NCBI GenBank assembly: GCA_023143375.1
Contig: JAGLHQ010000258.1
Span: 1-33,460 of the forward strand
Reading direction: 5' to 3'
Origin: Planctomycetota bacterium
Lineage (GTDB): Bacteria; Planctomycetota; Phycisphaerae; Sedimentisphaerales; Anaerohalosphaeraceae
Length of the DNA: 33,460 nt
The position numbers and the translations under genes are program-made. Below the pieces are notes generated by a model that had not been told where the DNA came from, did no database searches, and was given only the letters and a program-made list of their open reading frames with translations. Below, piece after piece: positions 17,962-27,044 of this stretch; the stretch's first letter is position 1; each line of letters begins with the position of its first letter.

Positions 17962-19905
17962 TTAATTACTATTATTAACCGCAGCCCGGATAACAACCGA
18001 CCCTACGCTGCCTGGCTTATCATCATTAAAAGCGACCTTTACCTTGTTCTCTTTTTTGACAAGATCGACAGGCAGCGGAACGATCTTACAAGATGCATAG
18101 TCACGTTTGTCATGATCCTCAAGCCTGTCTACGCAGGTTTCCAGCGGTATTTCTATCGGTTTGCCGTTAAACCAGACTTTGATACCTTTATCTGTACCTG
18201 CAGGACGAGAGATGCCTATACGAAGAAATGCATAATCCAAACTCCCGGCATTCGGCACTTTAACATTAAAAGTCTCCGCTTCTTTAACCGCCACGTCTAC
18301 GCGATCGCCATAACATGGAACTTCGTTGATAGTTTTCTTGCTCTTGATACTTCTGCCATAATCGGCTATAAGCAAAACAGATTCACGTCCCGCCAGCTTT
18401 ATCTCTTTTGTAAATCTGATCTTCTTCTCAGTATAATATAGAGTAAAGTCTTCGTTCCTGCCTAAACGGCGTACAGATAATTTTCTGGCACGAGGCATTT
18501 CTATAGAAACCGATTCTTCTTCATCCGCAAGGTTATTCATCACAAGGTACAGCTTACTTCCGTCAACAAATGCTTGCGTTTGTATATCCGTATCAGAGCT
18601 TAAAACCTTAGCTCGCCTGCCATCAACCCCTTTGAAAAACTTGTAAAAGTTATGCTGTTGAGTTGGCACCAAACGCGATTTATCCTCAAACTCGTATGGC
18701 ACATATAACGAAGCGTAGTATTTTGGGTCCCAGCGGTAAGGGTCAAAAAGGATAAAGGGAACAGATTTTTTGATCACGTGAGGATGGTCCATGAAAACCA
18801 TCGTATTGGCAATAATGGTGCTAACGTGAATAAATTCGACAATGGATCGCCTTTTCATATCCCATTGGAAACCGGAACCGGGAAAATATTTTTCTGCGAT
18901 CTTCAGCGTAGACGCGGCACCCTGAAAATCGCCATCGTGTTCATTAACATAGCCGCCCTGCTCGCTGACAACAATGGGAACTTCTTTGCCAAACTTGTTA
19001 ACGGTATAATTCGGCACAATATCCAGCACACCTTCTAAAGGAAGACCGCTGGTCACTCGGCCAGCGTAATTGTCGCCTTCCCATTTAAAAAAGTCATAAA
19101 CATGGAAAGAATAGAAGTCCATCTTGCAATCGGTCTTGTCGATAAAGTCAACGTACCCCCTAAAAACCCTATACAAATCCCGATACATATATGACACCGA
19201 CATACAGAAACCGCCGACCTTGACATCGGGAGTCGATTCATGAACCGCTTCCATCGTTTTCATGTGCCAGTCAGCAAGATGATCGCCCTTGAAAAACCCC
19301 CAATGCGGTTCGTTTATCGGCTCATAATACGCAGGTCGATCAAAATCTGTATAGCCGTATTTCAAAACCGCTGCTGAAAACTCTGCAGCAGCATCAATAT
19401 TCTCAGGAAGGTACTCGGCATGATCACCGCTAATAGTATCTTTGGTGGTGTGTTTACCCATGAACTCAGGGTAAGAGTTATGATTGCCATGGGCTGCTAC
19501 ATCGAGATTTTCCCCCATGTCATTTATAAATTTATCTGAGGGACGATATCGCCGCTTGCCCAGATGTTTCTTGAGCAGCTCGATATTTACGTAACCGGGA
19601 CGAGATGGGTCTTCCTCTACTATGGACTTTAGTCCTTTAACAACTCCCAGTCGCCTGCCAAAAACTATCCCAAGCTCGTTAATAAGATAGTCATACATCT
19701 CCTCGTCTTTGCATCGCTTGTCAAACCTGCTGCCAGAATCACACATTGAAAAATAAACTGTACGATCCAATTCACTAATGCCTTGTATACTCCTGGTAAT
19801 CTCAGGATCGACTGTTATATTGACAGTTGCATGCACATCATAACCAACAAACAAAACAATGACTAACGCTGCCAAAACACATAAAAACCGATGAAGCTTG
19901 TCCAT
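17962..19905 (-). CDS. GH86 beta-agarase/beta-porphyranase, catalytic module only
   Basis: This 647-residue paralogue of the modular GH86 lacks the binding module and dockerin; it ends at the shared GSVGSVVIRAA segment. Residues 1-27 form a signal peptide. The family opening RSIQGISELDRTVYF is present, with the probable acid/base Glu199 in YEPINEP and the probable nucleophile Glu315 in VVSEQGGY. Many blocks are shared with the first copy (DFYSFHVYDF, GRVTSGLPLEGVLD, NTMVFMDHPH). Being unanchored by modules, it may act on soluble or periplasmic oligosaccharides, while the modular copy acts on the intact polymer; that division is inferred. It is the third gene of the six-gene operon. Agarase versus porphyranase cannot be decided by eye. 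Confidence 0.87.
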   Translation of the reverse strand: MDKLHRFLCVLAALVIVLFVGYDVHATVNITVDPEITRSIQGISELDRTVYFSMCDSGSRFDKRCKDEEMYDYLINELGIVFGRRLGVVKGLKSIVEEDPSRPGYVNIELLKKHLGKRRYRPSDKFINDMGENLDVAAHGNHNSYPEFMGKHTTKDTISGDHAEYLPENIDAAAEFSAAVLKYGYTDFDRPAYYEPINEPHWGFFKGDHLADWHMKTMEAVHESTPDVKVGGFCMSVSYMYRDLYRVFRGYVDFIDKTDCKMDFYSFHVYDFFKWEGDNYAGRVTSGLPLEGVLDIVPNYTVNKFGKEVPIVVSEQGGYVNEHDGDFQGAASTLKIAEKYFPGSGFQWDMKRRSIVEFIHVSTIIANTMVFMDHPHVIKKSVPFILFDPYRWDPKYYASLYVPYEFEDKSRLVPTQQHNFYKFFKGVDGRRAKVLSSDTDIQTQAFVDGSKLYLVMNNLADEEESVSIEMPRARKLSVRRLGRNEDFTLYYTEKKIRFTKEIKLAGRESVLLIADYGRSIKSKKTINEVPCYGDRVDVAVKEAETFNVKVPNAGSLDYAFLRIGISRPAGTDKGIKVWFNGKPIEIPLETCVDRLEDHDKRDYASCKIVPLPVDLVKKENKVKVAFNDDKPGSVGSVVIRAAVNNSN

Positions 19906-19928
19906 AAATAACCTTTCTGTTCACATAA

Positions 19929-21794
19929 CTAAACAACTATATCTGCATCGACATCATGCTGCATTTCTTCCTGTTCATGTTTAAAATCTTCTTTAATACG
20001 CATGACGACCCATAACGTTGAAATCACAAAAATCGCCAGGCAGCCAAGACCCAGCATAGGTTCGCCAAGGAGTAGTTTACCGATAGCAAAGACAAGAGAC
20101 CCTACGCTGATAACAGCAAGTGCCCACGACAACATAGTACGCCAAAACGTCTCAGGTGAATGGTACTCGATATCCATCTGGTCAATGACAGGACGCCATA
20201 GGAATTTCGGAGGTCTGCTTTTTTTAACAAATTTCTTGAGATGCTCTATATCATTTGGCTTACCAAGCAAAGAGACTGTAACGGAAACTATAATTACAAT
20301 CGCTGTTAGAAAGATCATGCGTGCACCCAACAGGTCACCATCTGTACTGAACTCTATTTCCGGATCAAGATTAAGGATTTTGCGGGCGGGTACATCAAAA
20401 ACTTTAAATAGAAGCAGTGCAAAACCAAACACCCACGCAGTAACCGTTCCTGCCAAGTCACCTGCGGTATTGAGCCTCCACCAAAGCCATCGCATCATAC
20501 CAACTACTATCACACCCGGTATGATCACCCAGCATATCTGCAGCAATTGCCCGATACTGTCAGCCATGCATGATATAACACCGCCAAGGATCGCCATAAA
20601 CAACGTCGCGATCCGAGAAACATTTACATAGTGCTTCGTCGTAGCGTCACGAACAATAAATCGTTTATAAAGATCGTTGACAACATACGATCCTCCCCAG
20701 TTGAACAAGGTTGTAACCGTCGAAATAAAAGCAGCGATCAAAGCAGCTACCAATACTCCACGCAATCCCGGACCCAATACAGTAACCATCATCTTAGGAT
20801 ATGCACTGTCATGATCGGCCAAATCCGGAAAAACTATCATCGAACATAAAGCAACTATAACCCAAGGCCAGGCCATTATCGGAAAATACAATATTGAGGT
20901 AAATAGAACGCAATAACTCGAATTCTTGCTGTCCTTACATGCCAGAATTCGCTGTGCAGCATAGTCTCCACAATACGCTGCCCCCCACCAGAAGATGAAG
21001 AAGATACCGATCGCATTCCACACAGACATCTGCGTTGCTCCGCTGCCAATGCTTGGGGCAATATCCAAAGTATGCCCGGGCCAATCCTTCATAGCACTAA
21101 GTTGCTCGACCATGGCGTCAAGTCCGCCAACATAACGTACCGACATAATCGCCAGAAGAATGGTCCCTATCGTAGCTAAAATGAACTGTATAGTCCCTGT
21201 AGCAACAACACCCCATAACCCTGCAGCCATGCACATAACAAGCCCCAGCCCAACAACAATAGCCGTCGTAACAACTCGGTATTCCTCCGGAAGTCCCATT
21301 GCTTCACGTGCGATCACTTCCATAGCTTTTACAACCCAGCCAATGATCAAAGGGCAAAAGAATATTGCTTTCGATCCCCCCTCCCAAAACCTTAGTATAG
21401 GTGCAAGTTTTCCGCTATAACGATTTTCTAAAACTTCCACATCGGTTATTACACCGAGCCTTCGCCACAGGCGGGCAAAGAGAACAGCACCTAAACCAAA
21501 ACCGATAAGCGGTGCCCAATAAACCCAAACATCCTGGATTCCATTTTCTCGAACACGAGCACTAACCCACAACGGCGTATCCGATGCAAAACCGCTTGCA
21601 ACCCATGCCATCGCGCAAACATACCATGGCAATGAACGACCCGAAACAAAGAACGAAGAAATATTCTGGCTGGCCTTTTTGGTGAAGATAAGACCGACAC
21701 ACATTGATCCCAATAGAAATACAGCAACGATCACCCAATCTATCAGGCTTAGTGCCTGCACATGAGCTTCTGCCAATACTTGCATACTAATCAT
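19929..21794 (-). CDS. sodium/solute symporter (SSS family), inner membrane
   Basis: This 621-residue, strongly hydrophobic protein has about 13-14 membrane segments, the architecture of SSS (TC 2.A.21) transporters. The N-terminal LSLIDWVIVAVFLLGSMCVG helix is followed by FFVSGRSLPWYVCAMAWVASGFASDTP, which matches the family's early signature (F-x-x-x-GR-x-x-PW). A soluble stretch follows the core (about 520-555) before further C-terminal helices. The start at 21794 has an AGGAG site. It is the second gene of the six-gene operon, 23 bp from each neighbour. It probably imports a sugar released by the island, such as galactose, an anhydrogalactose or a short oligosaccharide; the substrate is not shown by sequence. 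Confidence 0.9.
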   Translation of the reverse strand: MISMQVLAEAHVQALSLIDWVIVAVFLLGSMCVGLIFTKKASQNISSFFVSGRSLPWYVCAMAWVASGFASDTPLWVSARVRENGIQDVWVYWAPLIGFGLGAVLFARLWRRLGVITDVEVLENRYSGKLAPILRFWEGGSKAIFFCPLIIGWVVKAMEVIAREAMGLPEEYRVVTTAIVVGLGLVMCMAAGLWGVVATGTIQFILATIGTILLAIMSVRYVGGLDAMVEQLSAMKDWPGHTLDIAPSIGSGATQMSVWNAIGIFFIFWWGAAYCGDYAAQRILACKDSKNSSYCVLFTSILYFPIMAWPWVIVALCSMIVFPDLADHDSAYPKMMVTVLGPGLRGVLVAALIAAFISTVTTLFNWGGSYVVNDLYKRFIVRDATTKHYVNVSRIATLFMAILGGVISCMADSIGQLLQICWVIIPGVIVVGMMRWLWWRLNTAGDLAGTVTAWVFGFALLLFKVFDVPARKILNLDPEIEFSTDGDLLGARMIFLTAIVIIVSVTVSLLGKPNDIEHLKKFVKKSRPPKFLWRPVIDQMDIEYHSPETFWRTMLSWALAVISVGSLVFAIGKLLLGEPMLGLGCLAIFVISTLWVVMRIKEDFKHEQEEMQHDVDADIVV

Positions 21795-21817
21795 AAAATT
21801 CTCCTATAAACCGGCGA

Positions 21818-24001
21818 TTATTTCTTCAAGCCCATTTCTTCAAAATGAATATCACTAAAACCTGGGATTTCCTTAAAAACTTTAGCGTCCTTTTTAAAAC
21901 GAAAGTCTTTTTCCTTTGCATTGACAAATCCCGGATCATCTTTGGTAGTCCAGTTATCTTTTTGTATTAACACTTTCTCGTCCGTATCTTTAATAGTCAC
22001 CACCTTGCCAGCGACGGCTTTGGAAGGATTATAGATCACATTTCGCTCAAAAACATTATTGTCCGGGATCAGGCGGTCCTCTTCGAGAAAACGTAATAAT
22101 TCAGGATACTTTTTGCCATGAGGCATTGACGCAAAATCGTACTTTTCAAACATCGCTTCCCATCTTTTCTCATACCATGGTATCCATGATTTGCCCCATG
22201 TCGTCAGCCAGAACGCAGAGTGGTATGGTTTGGCACAATCAACAAAAACGTTGTTACGGATATTCATATACGAACCGCCATGAACCATCACCGTCCAATC
22301 CGAAGCTACTGTACCTATATTGTAAAACATATTTTCTTCAACCGTAAAAGCATTCGTCGATGAATCGAAATATACCGCACCTTGTTTTCCAATATCATCA
22401 GCTAATCCAATATCATGAAAATAGTTCCTGCCAATTACCGTTCCTCGCTCGGCAATACGCTCTCCCAGATTGACATAAATTGCCGACATATCGCGTAATT
22501 CATTAGGTACCGAATAGAACTCGTTATATTCTATCATATGATCGTTGCCATAGATCATAACACCCATATGAGGGCCGTCATGTATCAGGCAATTGGAAAT
22601 CCGCTGACCAACACCACGAATGGTGATCCCAGGATAATAAACCTTATCCCAATAGCCAAAATTATCGATTTCGCAATTATCAAGCACATTACCGGAAGGA
22701 GTCAGTGTTTCAAAATCTCCACCAAGCAAATGTATCGCCGTACCGCCTGTATGATGAATATGCGAATTGGTTATCTGTGTTTCATAAGCGTCAATATACA
22801 TACCACCTGTTGTGAAATTTCGTATCTCACAGTTATCGATAACGATGCCTCTTGATCCCTGGCAGCGAACCGCAAAACCTCTTCCGCCTTCAAATATTAT
22901 ATTTTTAAAAGCGATGTGCTCGGCTTTTTGAAAATCCAATATAGGCCCTACCAAAAGTGAAACAACAAAACCCTCTTGACTGTTGTCCCACGCATCCGGA
23001 GGCCATACGTATAACGTACCGTCATTACGATCCAAATAATATTCACCCGGCTGATCGATCTCTTCAAGCAGATTTTCAAAATAGAAATACCGCTTGCCAT
23101 ACTTTGTTGTGTCATTACTCAGCACACCGCCCTCAAGAACTCCGTAGCGTAAAGTAATCGTTTTCGCAGATGGGGCTATTTTTTCAACCTTGTTATAATT
23201 CCAGGCCCAAGCTTTGCTGAAAAATCCCGACACCCATACATCATCAGCTTTTTGCCATTTCCCCGGGCGCCATGAATTCGCATCTTTAGAATTGAAACGG
23301 AATGTCCCGCCGCTTAGCCAAAATTCCGGCGTATCATCTTTGTCCCAATCCCATGTAGGCCCTGCATCTAAAACCTCAGCCAGTGTTAAATGCCCGGTAT
23401 TTGGCCAACGTGCGATCGTTTGTCGCTGCCCACCGTAAAATAGCTCCATCGGAGCAGGCTGTTTTTTCTGTCTGTGCGGCATCTCAGGGTCATGGTCAGG
23501 AAAACCTCTCATCGATAACTGACCATACTCTTTGATACCGTGCTCATGCAGGTTAACTGAAATAACCTTTCTTTTAGCTTCGTCGCTTATGATCCGCTCA
23601 ACGATAGCAGGATCATTGACGGAACTGAACCACTTTTTAGGAAGTTCCTTGCCGCCAATAAACTTTACAGATTGGTTCTGGTAAGCAGTAAAAACGATTG
23701 GAGAATCTTTCGTCCCGGAATCCTCAGCCGAAAACGTTATGGATTTGTCGAAAGCATACACGCCTTTATGCAGATACACTGTTGTCTCACCTGTATTCTC
23801 AGGTTTATGCTGCCTCAAAATCTGCTGAGCACGTTCTATCGTCCTAAAGGGTTTCACTTCAGTGCCTGGATTGGCATCGTCACCATCTGGAGAAACGTGG
23901 TAGATGATAGCATTATTGTTTTTAGACGGTATCGGAAGATCGCATGACATACAACATATGACGATCATGCACAAACAAAAAACAACTCCGTACTGCTTCA
24001 T
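21818..24001 (-). CDS. exported right-handed beta-helix protein, probable glycosidase or lyase
   Basis: This is a 727-residue protein. The N-terminus (MKQYGVVFCLCMIVICCMSC) is a signal peptide that could be a lipoprotein signal cleaved before the last Cys, although the lipobox is not canonical. Residues 33-60 carry YHVSPDGDDANPGT and KPFRTIERAQQIL, the opening of a large beta-helix family. Next come ARWPNTG, YLDRNDGTLYVWPPD and then helical-turn repeats rich in isolated Asn (IDNCEIRNF, ITNSHIHHTGG, IEYNEFY, IRNNVFVDCA). The protein at 10048-13329 shares the overall plan but is only distantly similar. It is the first gene of the six-gene operon, directly behind a tandem-half-site promoter. The reaction is unknown; GH120-like or lyase activity is possible. 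Confidence 0.8.
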   Translation of the reverse strand: MKQYGVVFCLCMIVICCMSCDLPIPSKNNNAIIYHVSPDGDDANPGTEVKPFRTIERAQQILRQHKPENTGETTVYLHKGVYAFDKSITFSAEDSGTKDSPIVFTAYQNQSVKFIGGKELPKKWFSSVNDPAIVERIISDEAKRKVISVNLHEHGIKEYGQLSMRGFPDHDPEMPHRQKKQPAPMELFYGGQRQTIARWPNTGHLTLAEVLDAGPTWDWDKDDTPEFWLSGGTFRFNSKDANSWRPGKWQKADDVWVSGFFSKAWAWNYNKVEKIAPSAKTITLRYGVLEGGVLSNDTTKYGKRYFYFENLLEEIDQPGEYYLDRNDGTLYVWPPDAWDNSQEGFVVSLLVGPILDFQKAEHIAFKNIIFEGGRGFAVRCQGSRGIVIDNCEIRNFTTGGMYIDAYETQITNSHIHHTGGTAIHLLGGDFETLTPSGNVLDNCEIDNFGYWDKVYYPGITIRGVGQRISNCLIHDGPHMGVMIYGNDHMIEYNEFYSVPNELRDMSAIYVNLGERIAERGTVIGRNYFHDIGLADDIGKQGAVYFDSSTNAFTVEENMFYNIGTVASDWTVMVHGGSYMNIRNNVFVDCAKPYHSAFWLTTWGKSWIPWYEKRWEAMFEKYDFASMPHGKKYPELLRFLEEDRLIPDNNVFERNVIYNPSKAVAGKVVTIKDTDEKVLIQKDNWTTKDDPGFVNAKEKDFRFKKDAKVFKEIPGFSDIHFEEMGLKK

Positions 24002-24102
24002 AAAGTCTTTTCCTTTTTTCTTGAAACTATAATTACAGAATAGCCATTAATGCTACTTCAAAGCATGAACATTGCTAGTTTTCATTAATTCTCAGACGGG
24101 TT

Positions 24103-24165
24103 ATTGTATCTAATGACTGCAATAAAGAAAACCTCTGATTGCGACATTTAGGCCTCAATACCCGA
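24103..24165 (-). promoter_or_regulatory. tandem-half-site operator and promoter of the six-gene operon
   Basis: Reading leftward, the distal half-site is TCGG-N5-GAGGCC (24165 to 24151) and the proximal one is TCGC-N5-GAGGTT (24144 to 24130), 21 bp apart. After 21 bp comes TACAAT as -10 (24108 to 24103). The leader to the ATG at 24001 is about 95-100 bases. The site lies between the end of the regulator gene (24203) and the operon it probably controls. Confidence 0.72.
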
Positions 24166-24202
24166 CGAAACCATGCCCCAATATACCCATATAAATGGGC
24201 AG

Positions 24203-25315
24203 CTAATCTTGATGGCAGTACTTTAGCCTGTATGCCTGAGGCGTCACCCCGACCTGTTCCTTAAAATACCGAGACAGGTTTTTAGATGACATTAACCCAA
24301 GAGACCTGGCAATCTGGGTTATCGATTTGTCTGTTTTAAGCAACATATGAATTATCGTATCAATCCTCGCACGCTTTAATTCGTCAAGAATTGTACAATT
24401 AAGAACCTTATTAAACCTACGCTCCAGGTTCCTGCGGGATGTCGCAACGTGGGATACCACATCATCTACCCTGACAGGCTTTTGGGCACTACGGCGTATA
24501 AAATGGACAGCCTCTGCAACTAACTGGTCCCTAATATAGAGAATATTAGTCGACTGCCTTTCAACGACCTCCTGCACAGCGACATTTATCTTACGTTTTT
24601 CAGGTTCTTTTCCTTTCATCATCAAGTCAAGATTCCTGGCTGCTTCATATCCGGCTGCCTCGGTATAAAACAGAATGCTTGACAGTTGAGGATTTGAAAA
24701 TTCACATATCACCCTATCGTCGTCAACCCCCAAAACTGCCACATCATGTGGCATATGGAAAGCGTTTTTTTTACAAACTTCAATCACTTCTCTGGCCATG
24801 ACATCGTTACAACCCATTACCGCAAGGGGCCTAGGCAGACTCTTTAGCCATTGAGTCAGGCTGTCACTTTCAGTAGCCCAACTACGCTGGTAACGTGAAT
24901 ACGTACAACGGTACAGATGTGTTTTATAACCGGCTTTGGACAGCTGCTCAATGAAACCTTTTTCCCTCTCTTTAGACCAGACCCGGTCACGGAAACTACA
25001 GAAAGCAAAGTTCTTAAAGCCCAAACCGCGAAGATAATCAGCACCAACCTGTCCTGCTTTGTACGAATCTGGAGCAATACTTATGTGCCCACCCTCAGCT
25101 TTTTCATATATGGTAATAACTGGAACATGCGGGGGTATATGCTTTTGCTTTCGTTTATACGAAAGGTCGCTAATAACAATACCATCACAGTCCCAATTTT
25201 TAAGATGCGGGTAAACCCTTTCTCGTTTGCCAGGACTGCTATAAAAAGACCACGGGCCATGCTCATCGGAATACCGGACAATACCACGGCTTAGTCCGCG
25301 AAAATACCCCCACAT
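24203..25315 (-). CDS. XylR-like transcriptional regulator (periplasmic-binding-like sensor plus AraC-type HTH)
   Basis: This 370-residue protein (from the ATG) has the E. coli XylR plan: an N-terminal LacI/periplasmic-binding-like sugar sensor (about 1-255; DGIVISD, GADYLRGLGFKNFAF, AVMGCNDVMAREV, DVAVLGVDDD) followed by an AraC-type DNA-binding domain (about 265-370) with two helix-turn-helix units (VDDVVSHVATSRRNLERRF; ITQIARSLGLMSSKNLSRYFKEQ). The ATG at 25315 has no ribosome site and cuts into the first beta-strand of the sensor. The frame is open upstream to a TAA at 25355-25357, giving PKIILDIAVMWGYFRG, which fits the family start; the first codon there is ATT (25354) with GGAG 9 bases upstream. 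An ATT start is therefore plausible. It lies 52 bp or less behind sulfatase copy 3 and probably controls the tandem-half-site promoters of this window. Confidence 0.85.
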   Translation of the reverse strand: MWGYFRGLSRGIVRYSDEHGPWSFYSSPGKRERVYPHLKNWDCDGIVISDLSYKRKQKHIPPHVPVITIYEKAEGGHISIAPDSYKAGQVGADYLRGLGFKNFAFCSFRDRVWSKEREKGFIEQLSKAGYKTHLYRCTYSRYQRSWATESDSLTQWLKSLPRPLAVMGCNDVMAREVIEVCKKNAFHMPHDVAVLGVDDDRVICEFSNPQLSSILFYTEAAGYEAARNLDLMMKGKEPEKRKINVAVQEVVERQSTNILYIRDQLVAEAVHFIRRSAQKPVRVDDVVSHVATSRRNLERRFNKVLNCTILDELKRARIDTIIHMLLKTDKSITQIARSLGLMSSKNLSRYFKEQVGVTPQAYRLKYCHQD

Positions 25316-25351
25316 TACCGCAATATCTAAAATGATTTTTGGTGAATTCGT

Positions 25352-25367
25352 AATTTAACAACACTCC
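25352..25367 (-). promoter_or_regulatory. ribosome site and candidate ATT start of the XylR-like gene
   Basis: On the minus strand, GGAG (25367-25364) is followed by nine bases including an in-frame TAA and then ATT (25354-25352), which opens the regulator frame 13 codons before its first ATG. No ATG, GTG or TTG lies between. The peptide encoded by those 13 codons continues the sensor domain's first strand. Confidence 0.5.
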
Positions 25368-25406
25368 AACAAAGGTAATGACCGGCATTCTGTTTCTTTC
25401 ACAATA

Positions 25407-26837
25407 TTATTGAACCGCCATTAAATCCTGATAATACTTTTGATCCCATCCCAACGGCGATTTCATTTGTCGGATCCACGCGATAAACTTTTGCTTCATC
25501 TCGGAAACTATTTCTGGGTATTGACTTGAGAGATCATTTTCTTCACTTATATCGGCCTCAAGATCAAATAATTGCAACGGCCCGTCGCCAGTATCGATCA
25601 GCTTCCATTTCCCCGATCTAACCACCCAGCCGGCAGCGATCGTTTTCCACATACCATGAGGAGGCCATTTGCCGTGCTTTTCGATATAAGCTGTTCTGAC
25701 TTTTAGTTCATCATAGTGCCGATTCGCCCAGATCAGATCTTGATGGACAGGCTTGGGGCTGGTTGCTGTCATTAAACCAGTAATATCCTTACCATCGATC
25801 TTGATGCCTTCGGGCATCGTAAGCCCGGCAGCATTTAGGCTGGTTGGCAAAATATCCATCGCAGAAACAACCTCGTCACATACCTTTCCTTTTGGCACTT
25901 TCCCCGGCCAACGGACCATATAGTGAACCCTGATTCCACCTTCCCAAAGGCTTCGTTTAAAACCACGCAACTTTCCGTTGTTACCCTCGGGCCAATTCGC
26001 CAGCCCCCCGTTATCGCTCAAATAGAAAATCAAAGTATTATCATCAACGCCCGTTCGCTTTAACGCATCCATAATCTTACCAACGCCGTCATCCAAGGCA
26101 TTAAGCATTCCGGAACGCTTATCATGGTCTTCGCTTCCGGTATCAAAACGGTTTTTATATTCCTCTGTCGCCTCAACCGGATCGTGAACAGCGCTATATG
26201 CCAGATAAAGAAAGAACGGCTCTTGATGTTTTCGTTCGATAAACGATACCGCTTCTTTCGTAAATGCGGTGGTTAAATATTCATGCTCGCTTACTTTTTC
26301 ACGACCGCGATACATTATATTAGACTCAAAGTAGCTGGTACCGGAACTGTCAAAACCGTAAAACTCATCAAACCCCTTATCCAAAGGATGTCGCCCGCCC
26401 TTTTCACCCAAGTGCCACTTACCAACCAAAGCTGTCGAATAGCCGGCAGGTTTGAGATATTGCGGAATAGTCTTTTCCGTAACCGGCAGTCCACCTGCTA
26501 CCCACCTTGCCTCATTTGTATAATAACCAAAACGCTGACCATAACGGCCTGTCATCAAGCTGGCTCGTGAAGGCCCGCAAACAGGATTCATCACATACCC
26601 ATTGGTAAAACGCATACCTTCCGAAGCAAACTCATCCAGGTTGGGAGTCCGAACATATTTGGGATCTCCACCATAAGCCCCGGATCCCCCATATCCCTGA
26701 TCATCTGCGAGAATAATAACAATATTCGGTTTGGCTGTTTTTTTCTGTCCGGATATGCGCGAAAAAATATCACAGCTGCCGCAAAAAGAAGCGGCAATAT
26801 TGGCCCCCGTCAATTTAATAAAATCTCTTCTTTGCAT
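25407..26837 (-). CDS. Tat-exported formylglycine sulfatase (family S1), copy 3
   Basis: This is a 476-residue sulfatase. The ATG at 26837 (MQRRDFIKLTGANIAASFCG) has GAGG five bases upstream; a GTG two codons earlier overlaps that site and is less likely. The signal is Tat-type (QRRDFIK). Motifs: NIVIILADDQGYGGSG (metal site), C87-G-P-S-R with LMTGRYGQRFGYY (formylglycine site), VGKWHLGEKGGRHPLDKGFDEFYG, and IFYLSDNGG. It resembles sulfatase copy 2 in overall layout more than copy 1 (inspection only). It is transcribed from the left arm of the divergent promoter pair and may be cotranscribed with the regulator gene behind it. Confidence 0.9.
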   Translation of the reverse strand: MQRRDFIKLTGANIAASFCGSCDIFSRISGQKKTAKPNIVIILADDQGYGGSGAYGGDPKYVRTPNLDEFASEGMRFTNGYVMNPVCGPSRASLMTGRYGQRFGYYTNEARWVAGGLPVTEKTIPQYLKPAGYSTALVGKWHLGEKGGRHPLDKGFDEFYGFDSSGTSYFESNIMYRGREKVSEHEYLTTAFTKEAVSFIERKHQEPFFLYLAYSAVHDPVEATEEYKNRFDTGSEDHDKRSGMLNALDDGVGKIMDALKRTGVDDNTLIFYLSDNGGLANWPEGNNGKLRGFKRSLWEGGIRVHYMVRWPGKVPKGKVCDEVVSAMDILPTSLNAAGLTMPEGIKIDGKDITGLMTATSPKPVHQDLIWANRHYDELKVRTAYIEKHGKWPPHGMWKTIAAGWVVRSGKWKLIDTGDGPLQLFDLEADISEENDLSSQYPEIVSEMKQKFIAWIRQMKSPLGWDQKYYQDLMAVQ

Positions 26838-26894
26838 AGACACCTCAAATTAGTTAACATAGGTCTAACTTGACAATCAATCCTTCTTCAAAGC

Positions 26895-26937
26895 TAATTG
26901 TATTAAAATGCCACAAAAATTAAAACCTCATTTAGCG
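26895..26937 (-). repeat. left arm of the inverted promoter repeat
   Basis: This 43-base stretch, read on the minus strand, matches 27272-27314 on the + strand at 40 of 43 positions. It contains the end of the proximal half-site, GAGGTT, the spacer and the TACAAT box. The two arms therefore form a promoter duplicated in opposite orientation. Confidence 0.85.
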
Positions 26938-26959
26938 CCCACATGGCCTCATTATACGC
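26897..26959 (-). promoter_or_regulatory. tandem-half-site operator and promoter of sulfatase 3 (and probably the regulator)
   Basis: Reading leftward, the distal half-site is GCGT-N5-GAGGCC (26959 to 26945) and the proximal one is GCGC-N5-GAGGTT (26938 to 26924), 21 bp apart. After 21 bp comes TACAAT as -10 (26902 to 26897). The leader to the ATG at 26837 is about 55 bases. If transcription continues past sulfatase 3, the regulator would be under this promoter too, giving positive autoregulation. Confidence 0.75.
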
Positions 26960-27044
26960 CATGCAAATGGAATGCCAAGATATTTATATAAAAAACAATC
27001 GCAAGATATATACTAAAACTAGAAAGTATCATGGAGACATAGCA

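Noticed and set aside
17776-18441. 221-codon open frame on the + strand
   Set aside because: It lies antisense to the start of the GH43/GH117-like gene and the end of GH86 copy 2, with no recognisable domain and no ribosome site. It is a shadow of real genes.
20002-20631. 209-codon open frame on the + strand
   Set aside because: Antisense to the symporter gene; the Ser/Thr/Pro/Ile-rich composition is what the complement of membrane-protein codons gives.
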